From contig WAMZ01000135.1 of assembly GCA_015522055.1 (NCBI GenBank), forward strand, positions 1 through 20,859: DNA of 20,859 nt, given 5' to 3'. Below are positions 5,782 to 13,305 of the stretch, one piece after another; positions within the stretch are counted from its first letter, which is position 1, and each line of letters starts with the position of its first letter. Position numbers and translations under genes: made by a program. A model generated the notes under the pieces. The model was not told where the DNA came from, searched no databases, and worked only from the letters and a program-made list of their open reading frames with translations. Source of the DNA: Candidatus Geothermarchaeota archaeon. GTDB taxonomy: Archaea > Thermoproteota > Nitrososphaeria > Geothermarchaeales > JDFR-13.

Positions 5782-6066
5782 GTGAGTTATTGGGGGCCTC
5801 AGGAGCCTTCTAAGGATGAGGCTAGGAGGAGGGAGGAGGAAGAGATTAGGAGGCAGGCGATTTTGAGGCAGTTCCTCACTCCTGAGGCTAGGGAGAGACT
5901 TAGGCGTGTATCTTTGGTGAAGCCCGAACTGGCTAGGAGGGTGGAGGATATCATTATACAGCTTGGGGTCCAGGGTAAATTGGATCATGTTATTACTGAT
6001 AGTGAGCTTAAGAATATTTTGGCTAGGGTGCAGTCTAGGAGGGATTTCAGGATTAGGGGGTTATAG
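5782..6066 (+). CDS. PDCD5-family DNA-binding protein
   Basis: A 94-residue homologue of the archaeal PDCD5/TFAR19 family, small helical proteins that bind DNA and are usually encoded beside eS19 and eL39. After a short N-terminus a charged helix (R-R-R-E-E-E-E-I-R-R) leads to ILRQFLTPEARERLRRV. Then come the conserved core VKPELARRVEDIIIQL and the final I-T-D-S-E-L-K-x-I-L motif. A stop codon directly precedes the GTG, so 5782 is the earliest possible start. GGGGTGA lies seven bases upstream. The cellular role in archaea is not established. Confidence 0.88.
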   Translation: MSYWGPQEPSKDEARRREEEEIRRQAILRQFLTPEARERLRRVSLVKPELARRVEDIIIQLGVQGKLDHVITDSELKNILARVQSRRDFRIRGL

Positions 6067-6068
6067 TC

Positions 6069-6245
6069 ATGGCTAGGGTTAAGACATATGCATTTAAGAA
6101 GCATCTAGCGGCTGCTTACAAGAGTAATAAGAGTGTCCCCGTATGGGTTATCGCTAGGACGAGTGGGAGGGTTAGAACTACGCCGAGTAGGCGGCATTGG
6201 AGGAGGACAAAATTGAAGTTAAAGACCAAACGCTTCTTTAGGTGA
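6069..6245 (+). CDS. rpl39e: ribosomal protein eL39
   Basis: A 58-residue highly basic protein of the 50S subunit, lining the exit tunnel. It shows the family hallmarks KSN near residue 20, V-P-V-W-V-I near 23-28 and R-R-H-W-R-R near 41-46. It carries about seven extra basic or aromatic residues (K-L-K-T-K-R-F-F-R) past the usual end. The ATG lies two bases after the PDCD5 stop, and the gene ends seven bases before eL31. It is easily missed because of its length. Confidence 0.95.
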   Translation: MARVKTYAFKKHLAAAYKSNKSVPVWVIARTSGRVRTTPSRRHWRRTKLKLKTKRFFR

Positions 6246-6252
6246 ATAGGGT

Positions 6253-6636
6253 ATGTCTAAGGAGGATGTGGAGAGGATTCAGGAGGAGGCCGAGGAGGAG
6301 GTTGTGGAGAAGGAGGAGGCCGTTGAGCGGGAGGAGGTTGAGGACCCTCTATATAAATATGTTGAGGAGGGCACTAGAATTATAGAGGAGAGAGTCTACA
6401 TTGTACCTTTATATAAAGCATTTAGATATAAGAGGGGTCTCCATAGGGCTAAGAAGGCTGTAAAGTTTCTGAGGAGCTTCATGGAGAGGCATATGAAGGA
6501 TCCTAATATCCGCATATCGGAGGAGGTTAATGAGTTGATATGGAGTAGGGGGATAAGGAACCCGCCTAGGCGTATAAAGGTTAGGGTTGTTCGCACTGAG
6601 GATGCAGGGGTATGGGTCTTGCCTCCTAAGGATTAA
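6253..6636 (+). CDS. rpl31e: ribosomal protein eL31 with acidic N-terminal extension
   Basis: A 127-residue 50S protein located near the tunnel exit. The eL31 core begins about residue 46 (E-R-V-Y-I-V-P-L-Y-K-A) and continues with RAKKAVKFLRSFMERHMK and the closing R-I-K-V-R-V-V-R. The first 45 residues are unusual: residues 3-31 are nearly half Glu or Asp. AGGTGA at 6240-6245 lies seven bases before the ATG, which supports this start. An in-frame GTG at codon 18 with GA-rich bases before it is an alternative. Confidence 0.92.
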   Translation: MSKEDVERIQEEAEEEVVEKEEAVEREEVEDPLYKYVEEGTRIIEERVYIVPLYKAFRYKRGLHRAKKAVKFLRSFMERHMKDPNIRISEEVNELIWSRGIRNPPRRIKVRVVRTEDAGVWVLPPKD

Positions 6637-6662
6637 TATATGTTAGGGTGGAACGCCCCATC

Positions 6663-7340
6663 ATGACCCTGGTTAAGATTAAGGTTTTTGGGGGAGATAA
6701 TGTAGGGCTTTATATTAAAGCTACAAATAAGTTCTTCCTTTATCATTCTAACTTGGATAAGCATAAGATTGAGATGGTTAGGGATGTATTGGGTGTTGAA
6801 GGTATCCCAGTTAAGCTTGTATCATCATTAATTCTCTCTCCTTTCGTGGCTTGCAACAGTAACGGGGTTGTTATCCCAAGGCTTTGGGAGGATTATGCAA
6901 TAGACTCCCTTGTCGATAGCCTCAAGGAATTGGGGGTTAATTATAGTGTGGTAGACTTTAAGTTCAATACATTTGGAAACTTAGTCCTAGCCAATGATGT
7001 TGGTGCTGTAGTCTCTCCTCTTGTGGCGCCGAGTATAAGGAGGGTTATTGCTGATACGCTTGATGTGGAGGTGGTATCAACCACGATAGGCCGTTTTTCA
7101 TATATAGGATCCCTAGGTGTGGCTAATAATAAGGGGGGAGTTTTTTCATCTGTTATTAAGGATGACGAATCTAGTTTAATTGGTGACGTATTAAATATAT
7201 CTGTTTATAATGGGAGTATTAATGGTGGTGTCGAGTTTATAGCCTCTGGCTTGGTGGCTAATGATAGGGGGGCACTTGTTGGGACATCGACAACTGGTAG
7301 GGAGCTTATGGTTATATCTCAGGCTTTGGAGGTTGGTTGA
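6663..7340 (+). CDS. eif6: translation initiation factor aIF6
   Basis: A 225-residue ribosome anti-association factor that binds the 50S subunit and keeps it from joining the 30S. The pseudo-fivefold repeat structure is visible as recurring units with N-x-x-G-x-x-V/L: F-G-G-D-N-V-G, C-N-S-N-G-V-V, F-G-N-L-V-L-A-N, V-A-N-N-K-G-G and L-V-A-N-D-R-G-A-L-V-G. The last two are diagnostic. The ATG start is preferred because it aligns with homologues, and GGGTGG (6646-6651) lies upstream. An in-frame GTG at 6648 would add five residues. The stop overlaps the prefoldin start (TGATG). Confidence 0.93.
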   Translation: MTLVKIKVFGGDNVGLYIKATNKFFLYHSNLDKHKIEMVRDVLGVEGIPVKLVSSLILSPFVACNSNGVVIPRLWEDYAIDSLVDSLKELGVNYSVVDFKFNTFGNLVLANDVGAVVSPLVAPSIRRVIADTLDVEVVSTTIGRFSYIGSLGVANNKGGVFSSVIKDDESSLIGDVLNISVYNGSINGGVEFIASGLVANDRGALVGTSTTGRELMVISQALEVG

Positions 7341-7780
7341 TGGTGAGTAGTGAGGAGGTAGCGGTTTTGGTGTATGAGCAGAGGAGGATCCTTGATTTGA
7401 TGGAGGCATTGTATAATGAGTTGGCAGGGCTGGAGAGGAGCCTACTTGAGAATAGGAATGCTTTGGAGATTCTCAATAAATATAGGAGCGATGCCGAAGT
7501 CGCAGGTCATGAGACCCTCCTCCCTATAGGGGGTGGGGTCTATCTACCAGTCTCGATATCCCGTCCCGATAAGATAATAGTTGGTGTCGGCGCCGGGATA
7601 TATTTAGAGAAGGATCTAGATTCGGCTATAGAGCTTGTTAACAAGAGTATCGATAATCTGAGGAAGGTTATTCAAGATAGGACGAACCTATTGACTCAGT
7701 TGAGGAATAGGTATGAGGAGATAACGGCTAGGCTTGCTGAGATACAGTTTAAGATGCAGCAGAGGGGGAGGGAGAGGTAG
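7340..7780 (+). CDS. pfdA: prefoldin subunit alpha
   Basis: A 146-residue chaperone subunit. Prefoldin, an alpha2-beta4 hexamer, holds unfolded proteins and hands them to the thermosome. The N-terminal coiled coil (about 1-50) and C-terminal coiled coil (about 90-144) flank a beta-hairpin region containing L-P-I-G-G-G-V-Y-L-P-V and V-G-V-G-A-G-I-Y-L-E-K, the alpha-class signature. The ATG overlaps the aIF6 stop by one base, with GGAGG seven bases upstream. A TTG just before it is less likely. In many crenarchaea a small ribosomal gene (L18a/LX) lies between aIF6 and prefoldin. Here there is none. Confidence 0.92.
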   Translation: MVSSEEVAVLVYEQRRILDLMEALYNELAGLERSLLENRNALEILNKYRSDAEVAGHETLLPIGGGVYLPVSISRPDKIIVGVGAGIYLEKDLDSAIELVNKSIDNLRKVIQDRTNLLTQLRNRYEEITARLAEIQFKMQQRGRER

Positions 7781-7788
7781 TATACCAG

Positions 7789-8688
7789 ATGTTTGATAAC
7801 CTTAAAAAAGGCATCTCGAATATAATTCGGGGAATCAAGTTTCGTGAGCTCTCGAGAGAAGAGTTTGAGGAGGTGTTTAGTGAGCTGGAGCTAATCCTAC
7901 TCCAGAATGATGTGTCTCTGGAGGTTGTGGAACGTATACGTGAAGTCTTATTTGGCAGGCTTATTGGGGCTAAGGTTCCGAGGCTATCTAGGGCTGATGA
8001 GCTTGTCTTGGATGCATTGAGGGAGGCTGTTTCACAGATACTTGATGAGGCTGGCTCCCTTGATTTAATTGAGTATATTCGCAGCTCCAAGTCTAGGCCT
8101 TTTAAGATAGTTTTCTTAGGTGTTAACGGGGTTGGTAAGACTACTACTATAGCTAAGGTTGCTTGGAGGCTTAAGAAGAATGGTTTTTCATCGGTGTTGG
8201 CATGTTCCGATACATTTAGGGCTGCTGCTATTGAGCAGATTAGGGAGTGGGCTAGTCGTGTTGGGGTTAGGGTTGTTAGCCAAGATTATGGTGCTGATCC
8301 GGCGGCTGTTGCTTATGATGCTATATTACATGCGGAGTCTCGGGGTTTGGATGCCGTATTAATAGATACGGCTGGTAGGCAGCATACGAATGTCAACCTT
8401 ATGGATGAGTTGAGGAAGATTGTTGAGGTTGCTGAGCCGGATATGAGGATTCTCGTCCTCGATGCCTTGACGGGGCAGGATGCTTATAGGCAGGCGTTGG
8501 AGTTCGACGGGGCGGTTGGTGTGGATGGGGTAATATTCACTAAGGTGGACGGGGATGCTAAGGGGGGCTCTATATTGACTGTTGCATATGCGCTTAGGAA
8601 GCCGATTCTGTATCTTGGTGTTGGACAGGGTTTGGAGGACTTGGTATTATTCGATAAGGATTTCATCATAAGAAATATATTTCACTAA
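7789..8688 (+). CDS. ftsY: signal recognition particle receptor FtsY
   Basis: A 299-residue SRP-type GTPase that docks SRP-ribosome complexes at the membrane for Sec export. A short N-terminal basic amphipathic helix and the helical N domain (about 1-100) precede the G domain. The G domain has P-loop GVNGVGKT (111-118), DTFRAAA (141-147), DTAGR (193-197), TKVDG (251-255) and the closing G-x-G-Q-x-x-x-D-L. The acidic A domain of bacterial FtsY is absent, as usual in archaea. It starts eight bases after prefoldin. Confidence 0.96.
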   Translation: MFDNLKKGISNIIRGIKFRELSREEFEEVFSELELILLQNDVSLEVVERIREVLFGRLIGAKVPRLSRADELVLDALREAVSQILDEAGSLDLIEYIRSSKSRPFKIVFLGVNGVGKTTTIAKVAWRLKKNGFSSVLACSDTFRAAAIEQIREWASRVGVRVVSQDYGADPAAVAYDAILHAESRGLDAVLIDTAGRQHTNVNLMDELRKIVEVAEPDMRILVLDALTGQDAYRQALEFDGAVGVDGVIFTKVDGDAKGGSILTVAYALRKPILYLGVGQGLEDLVLFDKDFIIRNIFH

Positions 8689-8731
8689 CTGGTTAGGTGT
8701 ATATTAAGTATGTTTGGTGGGCTTGTGTGGG

Positions 8732-9676
8732 GTGTCCTTATTGGGACGTGACCTTGTTAAGAGAGACTTGCTTTGGCTGGTTGATCTCGAGCCTGAGGAT
8801 ATTTGGGAGTTGATTGTGACTGCTAGGAGGATTAAGGCTGGGCGTATCGATGTCTCTAGGGATATGGAGGGTAAGGTTCTTGGGATGATTTTCCAGAAGC
8901 CGTCGACTAGGACTAGGGTGTCTTTCGAGGTGGCGATGCTCCAGATGGGTGGCCATGCACTTTATCTTAATTGGAATGACCTGCAGCTTGGGAGGGGAGA
9001 GTCTATTAAGGATACCGCTAGAGTCCTTAGTAGGTATGTCGATATTATTATGGCTAGGGTGTATAGCCACCTGGATTTGAAGGAGCTTGCCTACTACTCT
9101 GATGTACCAGTTATAAATGGCTTGTCGGATCTTTGCCACCCGGTGCAGATATTATCTGATTTACTGACTATCTATGAGAAGTTGGGTAGGTTGGTTGGGG
9201 TTAAGGTCGCTTATGTGGGGGATGGTAATAATGTGGCTAACTCACTATTGATAGGCTGTTCGAAGATCGGTGTAGATTTATCACTAGCATGTCCAGAGGG
9301 TTATGAGCCTAATCAAGATATTTTGGGGATGGCTAGGGAGTATGCAGCCCAGTCTGGTGCTAAGATTGAGTTGGTTAGGGAGCCGAGTGAGGCTGTGAAG
9401 GGTGCCGATATAATCTATACCGATACATTTGTATCGATGGGTATGGAGAAGGAGAGGGAGGAGAGGCTCAAAGTCTTCATTCCTAAATACAGGGTTACGA
9501 TGGACCTTGTGACCTCGACGGGTAAGCGTACCTACTTTATGCATTGTCTACCGGCCCATAGGGGTGAGGAGGTTACCGATGAGGTTATAGACTCGGGTAT
9601 ATCAATTGTATATGACCAGGCTGAGAATAGACTCCATATGCAGAAAGCTATTCTGAGATGGGTATCCGGCCTATGA
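8732..9676 (+). CDS. argF: ornithine carbamoyltransferase
   Basis: A 314-residue cytoplasmic trimer-forming enzyme making citrulline from ornithine and carbamoyl phosphate in arginine synthesis (or catabolic in reverse). Motifs seen are carbamoyl-phosphate site STRTR (58-62), HPVQ (136-139), the ornithine loop D-T-F-V-S-M-G (231-237) and HCLPAHRG (271-278). The SMG loop separates it from aspartate carbamoyltransferase. The GTG at 8732 is preferred, with GGTGGG ten bases upstream and an N-terminus like that of homologues. GTG at 8717 and TTG at 8714 are alternatives. It is the only amino-acid synthesis gene within the translation cluster. Its stop overlaps the next start (ATGA). Confidence 0.94.
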   Translation: MSLLGRDLVKRDLLWLVDLEPEDIWELIVTARRIKAGRIDVSRDMEGKVLGMIFQKPSTRTRVSFEVAMLQMGGHALYLNWNDLQLGRGESIKDTARVLSRYVDIIMARVYSHLDLKELAYYSDVPVINGLSDLCHPVQILSDLLTIYEKLGRLVGVKVAYVGDGNNVANSLLIGCSKIGVDLSLACPEGYEPNQDILGMAREYAAQSGAKIELVREPSEAVKGADIIYTDTFVSMGMEKEREERLKVFIPKYRVTMDLVTSTGKRTYFMHCLPAHRGEEVTDEVIDSGISIVYDQAENRLHMQKAILRWVSGL

Positions 9677-10488
9677 AAGTTTTATTTGTAGCTAGTTCTA
9701 GGGACCCCGCTGGGATGAATCTCGTTGACCAACTACTGAAGCATATATCTTTCGAGAATGTATCGGGTGGTCTGCTAAGGGCTGAGGATAGGGATTGGCT
9801 CCTTAAGATAGTTGACACTGACATTGTATATTCGGACTATGTGGATCGTGGTGTCGACGCCGATGTTAACATCTTTCTATCGAAGCATAGTTCACAGTCG
9901 GGTATGCGGACATTAAGTGTACATCCCACGGGGAACCCCCTGGGCGTCGCGGAGTTGGGTGGTAGGCCCAATAGCCTTGCACCATGCCATCCATATCTAA
10001 TGTCCCTGACTTTGAGGAGCTTACATACCTATAATATAGAGTATGGCTTGGATTATGTTGTGACGATGGAGGTCACGCACCATGGCCCAACGGAGTTGAG
10101 GAACCCATCATTCTTCGTGGAGATAGGATCATCTCTAGATGAATGGAGGGATCCTAGGGCTGCCGAGGCTGTGGTGGCGGCTGTCTTGGATGCCTTAAAT
10201 AGATATGATTCTCAATATGAGTCGAGGCCTGTGTATGTAGGGTTTGGAGGGCCTCACTATGCACCTAGATTTACTAGGGCTGTGCTTGATAAGGATTTGG
10301 TTGTCGGCCATATATTGTCTAAATATGCGGTTGAGGGGGGCGTGTCTGGGGAGGTTGTGCTAATGGCATTCGATAGGTCTATGGGTAGCCGTAGGGCGTT
10401 GATAGATTGGAAGGGTGTTAAATCGGTTTATAGGAGGAGGATATTGGATCTCCTCGGGTCAGTCGGTATAGAGTATAGTAGGGCTTAA
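9673..10488 (+). CDS. dtdA: D-aminoacyl-tRNA deacylase, DTD2 type
   Basis: A 271-residue enzyme of the archaeal and plant DTD2/GEK1 family (COG1650). It hydrolyses D-amino acids wrongly attached to tRNA, keeping translation chirally pure. Signature segments are FLSKHSSQSG (68-77), EVTHHGPTE (133-141) and GFGGPHYAPRFT (190-201), whose histidines bind metal and form the active site. The ATG overlaps the OTC stop by four bases, so the two genes are translationally coupled. An in-frame ATG at 9658 would overlap OTC further. Its place beside AlaRS and LeuRS fits a proofreading role. Confidence 0.93.
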   Translation: MKVLFVASSRDPAGMNLVDQLLKHISFENVSGGLLRAEDRDWLLKIVDTDIVYSDYVDRGVDADVNIFLSKHSSQSGMRTLSVHPTGNPLGVAELGGRPNSLAPCHPYLMSLTLRSLHTYNIEYGLDYVVTMEVTHHGPTELRNPSFFVEIGSSLDEWRDPRAAEAVVAAVLDALNRYDSQYESRPVYVGFGGPHYAPRFTRAVLDKDLVVGHILSKYAVEGGVSGEVVLMAFDRSMGSRRALIDWKGVKSVYRRRILDLLGSVGIEYSRA

Positions 10489-10498
10489 ATATTTATAG
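10485..10498 (+). promoter_or_regulatory. possible TATA box before secE
   Basis: TTAAATATTTATAG follows the DTD2 stop and starts the 88-base gap before secE. It would start transcription about 50 bases before the secE start. The gap is AT-rich and other boxes are possible. Confidence 0.35.
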
Positions 10499-10576
10499 TA
10501 TGGTTAAGATTTAAGTATCTGTACTCAATTAATTATCAAGATATTATGAATCTAAATTAATATAATGGTGGTGGGT

Positions 10577-10732
10577 ATGCTTAAGAAGTATTTGAATGTT
10601 CTTAAGTTGGCTAGGAAGCCCGATAGGAAGGAGTATTGGCAATACACAAAGATCATATTCTTGGGTATATTGGTATTGGGCTCTATCGCCTATTTAATCG
10701 GTGTGATATTCGGGTTGTTTATCACGATATAG
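10577..10732 (+). CDS. secE: preprotein translocase subunit SecE
   Basis: A 51-residue single-span membrane protein clamping the SecY channel. A basic amphipathic helix (KLARKPDRKEY, about 10-20) is followed by one transmembrane helix (about 25-49, I-I-F-L-G-I-L-V-L-G through F-G-L-F-I-T-I) and ends at once, the archaeal SecE layout. GGTGG lies five bases upstream of the ATG. An in-frame ATG at 10565 would add four residues. It is followed 14 bases later by Spt5, the usual order. It was not visible among longer frames because of its size. Confidence 0.92.
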   Translation: MLKKYLNVLKLARKPDRKEYWQYTKIIFLGILVLGSIAYLIGVIFGLFITI

Positions 10733-10746
10733 TGGGTTGGTCTGCG

Positions 10747-11208
10747 ATGTCGGGTAGTAGGTTCTTTATGGTCTCGGTAACCAGTGGTCAGGAGGAGCAT
10801 ATCGCTAGGATGGTTGAGATTAAGGTTAAGAACTCGGGTGGGGATATTAGGATTAAGTCTGTTTTCAAGCCTCCCCATATGAAGGGTGTGTTGGTTGTTG
10901 AGGCGGCTGCCTATGTAGATGTAGTTAAGGCTTTTGAGAATATAAAGTATTTCAAGAAGATTCTACCCGGTGTCCTAAGCGACTCCGACTTGGAGACCTT
11001 GCTAGAGATTGGTAAGGAGGAGGAGGTTATTGAGGTTGGGGATTTGGTGGAGGTTACTTCGGGGCCGTTTAGAGGGATGGTTGCCAAGGTTATTAATATT
11101 AGGGGTGAGAAGGATCGTAAGGAGGCTGTTATTCAGCTCCAGGATGCATCTATATCCCCCATACCCATTATAATATCACTATCTAGTTTGAAGAAGAAGG
11201 AGGATTGA
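10747..11208 (+). CDS. spt5: transcription elongation factor Spt5 (NusG homologue)
   Basis: A 153-residue factor that binds the RNA polymerase clamp with Spt4 and links it to ribosomes. The NGN domain (about 5-90) starts R-F-F-M-V-S-V-T-S-G-Q-E, the family's usual opening, and holds the V-V-E-A-A-A-Y-V-D-V motif. A KOW domain follows (about 97-150) with G-D-L-V-E-V-T-S-G-P-F-R-G. The ATG at 10747 is chosen over a longer frame from 10636 because the extra residues have no family match and overlap secE. GTGGGTTGG lies upstream. The gene ends in AAGAAGGAGGAT, which serves as ribosome-binding site for uL11. Confidence 0.94.
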   Translation: MSGSRFFMVSVTSGQEEHIARMVEIKVKNSGGDIRIKSVFKPPHMKGVLVVEAAAYVDVVKAFENIKYFKKILPGVLSDSDLETLLEIGKEEEVIEVGDLVEVTSGPFRGMVAKVINIRGEKDRKEAVIQLQDASISPIPIIISLSSLKKKED

Positions 11209-11213
11209 TCGAT

Positions 11214-11708
11214 ATGGGTAAGAAACAGGTTGTTGAGGCTTTGGTGAGTGGTGGGGCTGCAACTGCTGGTCCCCCCCTAGGGCCGGCTCTAGGGCCTTTA
11301 GGCGTCAATGTTAAGCAGATTGTTGATAAGATAAATGAGTTGACAGCGGATTTCAAGGGCATGAGGGTCCCGGTCAAGATTATCGTGGATGTGGATACGA
11401 AGGAGTTCGAGATTGAGGTGGGTATACCTACTACTTCGGCGTTGATAGCTAAGGAGGCTGGCATTGAGAAGGGGAGTAGTAACCCGGGTAAGGAGTTTGT
11501 GGGCAACCTTACCATGCAGCAGGTTGTGAATATCGCTAAGATAGTTAATAAGAAGGTTAAGGTAAGTGATTTGAAGAAGGTTGTGCTCCAGGTTGTTGGT
11601 ACATGTGTGAGTATGGGTGTGACGGTAGATAATATGGATCCGAGGGAGGTAACTGGGTTGATTAAAGAGGGTAAGTATGATGATATTATTTATGCTGGGG
11701 AGGGTTGA
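11214..11708 (+). CDS. rpl11: ribosomal protein uL11
   Basis: A 164-residue protein at the base of the 50S stalk, binding the GTPase-centre RNA. The N-terminal domain has the hallmark A-G-P-P-L-G-P-A-L-G-P-L-G-V-N, and the C-terminal RNA-binding domain has V-V-G-T-C-V-S-M-G-V-T-V. The ATG at 11214 is chosen, with GGAGG about ten bases upstream inside the end of spt5. An in-frame TTG at 11205 is less likely. It is the first gene of the L11-L1-L10-P1 block. Confidence 0.95.
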   Translation: MGKKQVVEALVSGGAATAGPPLGPALGPLGVNVKQIVDKINELTADFKGMRVPVKIIVDVDTKEFEIEVGIPTTSALIAKEAGIEKGSSNPGKEFVGNLTMQQVVNIAKIVNKKVKVSDLKKVVLQVVGTCVSMGVTVDNMDPREVTGLIKEGKYDDIIYAGEG

Positions 11709-11715
11709 TTGAGTG

Positions 11716-12375
11716 ATGAGTCAGTTGGTCAAGCAGTTGAGTAAAGAGTCTCTTGTAGAGGCTATTAAGAGGGCTAAGGAGGAGAGTAAGAAAAGGAATT
11801 TTATGCAATCTGTAGAGCTTATATTGGCTATATCTGGCCTAGATCTTAGGAAGCCTGAGAATAGGATTAGGACTGTTATCCGCCTCCCACATAAATCTAG
11901 TAAGGCTAGGAGGGTGGCGGTATTCGCTGATGGGGCGGTTGCTGAGGCGGCTGAGAAGGCTGGTGCCGATAGAGTTATCAGGGAGAAGGAGATAGATGAA
12001 TTGGCTGGCTCTAAGAAGGATGTTAAGAAGTTGGCTAAGGAGTTTGACTTCTTCCTGGCTGAGCCTAGGTTTATGGCTAAGATAGGTAGGGCTATGGGTA
12101 GTGTCTTGGGGCCTAGGAATAAGATGCCTCAGATTCTGCCACCCAATGCTGATGTTAAGGCGGTTATTGAGGGGCTTAGGTCATCTGTATCGGTGAATGT
12201 AAGGAATAATCCGATGGTCGCGGTAGCTATAGGTACGGAGGATATGGATGAGGAGGATTTGGCTGAGAATGCTCTGGCTGTGATTGACGCTATCTCTAGT
12301 AAGCTGCCGGAGAAGGCTTTTATAAAGAGGGTCTATGTTAAGACTACTATGGGGCCTTCTGTTAGGGTTATTTGA
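11716..12375 (+). CDS. rpl1: ribosomal protein uL1
   Basis: A 219-residue 50S protein of the L1 stalk that moves tRNA out of the E site. The N-terminal half binds rRNA. The signature G-R-A-M-G-S-V-L-G-P-R-N-K-M-P and the closing K-T-T-M-G-P-S-V-R-V are clear. In many archaea and bacteria L1 also represses its own operon by binding mRNA, but no site was identified here. ATG at 11716 or GTG at 11713 are both possible, with GGGGAGGG (11697-11704) as Shine-Dalgarno. The gene overlaps the region before uL10. Confidence 0.94.
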   Translation: MSQLVKQLSKESLVEAIKRAKEESKKRNFMQSVELILAISGLDLRKPENRIRTVIRLPHKSSKARRVAVFADGAVAEAAEKAGADRVIREKEIDELAGSKKDVKKLAKEFDFFLAEPRFMAKIGRAMGSVLGPRNKMPQILPPNADVKAVIEGLRSSVSVNVRNNPMVAVAIGTEDMDEEDLAENALAVIDAISSKLPEKAFIKRVYVKTTMGPSVRVI

Positions 12376-12386
12376 GGTGGGTCGGT

Positions 12387-13244
12387 GTGCTGAGGCTATC
12401 GCCTAAGGAGCGGAAGAGAAGGATGTTTGAGGAGTTTAGGCAGCTTATCTCTGGGCATAGGTATATCATATTTGTAGATGCGTATAGGCTTAGGGCCTCG
12501 ATGTTGCAGGAGGTTAGGAGGCTTCAGGATGAATTAGGGTTTAGGATTAAGGGTGGTAAGAAGACGGTCTTCTTTAAGGCCTTGGAGACGATATATCCTG
12601 ATTTGGCGAGGAGAATTGTGGATGATTTGAAGGGCCAGGTTCTATTTATATTTACTAATAAGAATCCTATCGAGATCGCTATGACTCTGGATAAGTTCGA
12701 GGTTGATCTCCCGGCTTCTCCAGGGGATATAGCTCCTGTAGACATAGTTATTCCCGAGGGTAATACTGGGATCCCACCAGGTCCAATTATTAGTCTATTC
12801 TCGAACTTCGGGATCCCGACCAAGATTATTGGTGGGGCTATAAATGTTATGAAGGATACGGTTGTGGCTAGGGCTGGTGACAAGATATCGGCTAATTTAG
12901 CTAACCTACTTAGTAAGCTGGGTATAAAGCCTATAAAGTCTAAGATGGTTATGAGGTTCGCGGTCGACTTGGAGGAGGGTGTAATTATTAGGAAGGAGCA
13001 TCTACTACCAGATATAGAGGCTATAAAGGAAGACTTATCGAGATGCTTTGAGCACGCGTTTAAGGTGGCTATTGAACTTGGGTATCCAACCGCCTATACT
13101 GTGAGGCCGCTGTTGGTGAAGGCCTTCATGAATAGTAGAGCTATATCTTTGGAGCTTGGTATCCCGACGCGCCATACAATCAAGGAGTTGATAGCCCGTG
13201 CATATCGCGTGGCGAGGCTTATCGAGGAGAGGACGGCATCTTAA
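12387..13244 (+). CDS. rpl10: ribosomal protein uL10 (stalk protein P0), lacking the acidic tail
   Basis: A 285-residue stalk base protein that binds 23S rRNA and carries P1 dimers. The N-terminal rRNA-binding domain and the archaeal insert (I-P-E-G-N-T-G-I-P-P-G-P) are present. The spine region (about 215-280) shows three repeats of a helix with G-x-P-T turns (LGYPTAYT, LGIPTRHT), fitting three P1 dimers. The protein ends in E-R-T-A-S, with no Lys/Glu hinge and no G-L-G-A-L-F-G-like end as in P1 and most P0 proteins. No other frame after the stop encodes it. GTG at 12387 is chosen, with GAGGTGGG six bases upstream, over a TTG at 12372. Confidence 0.92.
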   Translation: MLRLSPKERKRRMFEEFRQLISGHRYIIFVDAYRLRASMLQEVRRLQDELGFRIKGGKKTVFFKALETIYPDLARRIVDDLKGQVLFIFTNKNPIEIAMTLDKFEVDLPASPGDIAPVDIVIPEGNTGIPPGPIISLFSNFGIPTKIIGGAINVMKDTVVARAGDKISANLANLLSKLGIKPIKSKMVMRFAVDLEEGVIIRKEHLLPDIEAIKEDLSRCFEHAFKVAIELGYPTAYTVRPLLVKAFMNSRAISLELGIPTRHTIKELIARAYRVARLIEERTAS

Positions 13245-13247
13245 AAA

Positions 13248-13255
13248 TTTATATA
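13248..13255 (+). promoter_or_regulatory. TATA box for P1 (L12)
   Basis: TTTATATA directly after the uL10 stop lies about 55 bases before the P1 start, predicting transcription from about 13278. P1 is needed in several copies per ribosome, so its own promoter would raise dosage over uL10. Confidence 0.45.
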
Positions 13256-13305
13256 CTTAAATCATTGGTAATTAATAGGTATATTGGATTTGAGGGGTGA
13301 CAGGT

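Noticed and set aside
10636..10746. Long N-terminal extension of Spt5
   Set aside because: The extra residues overlap secE in another frame and have no family counterpart. The ATG at 10747 matches the normal start.
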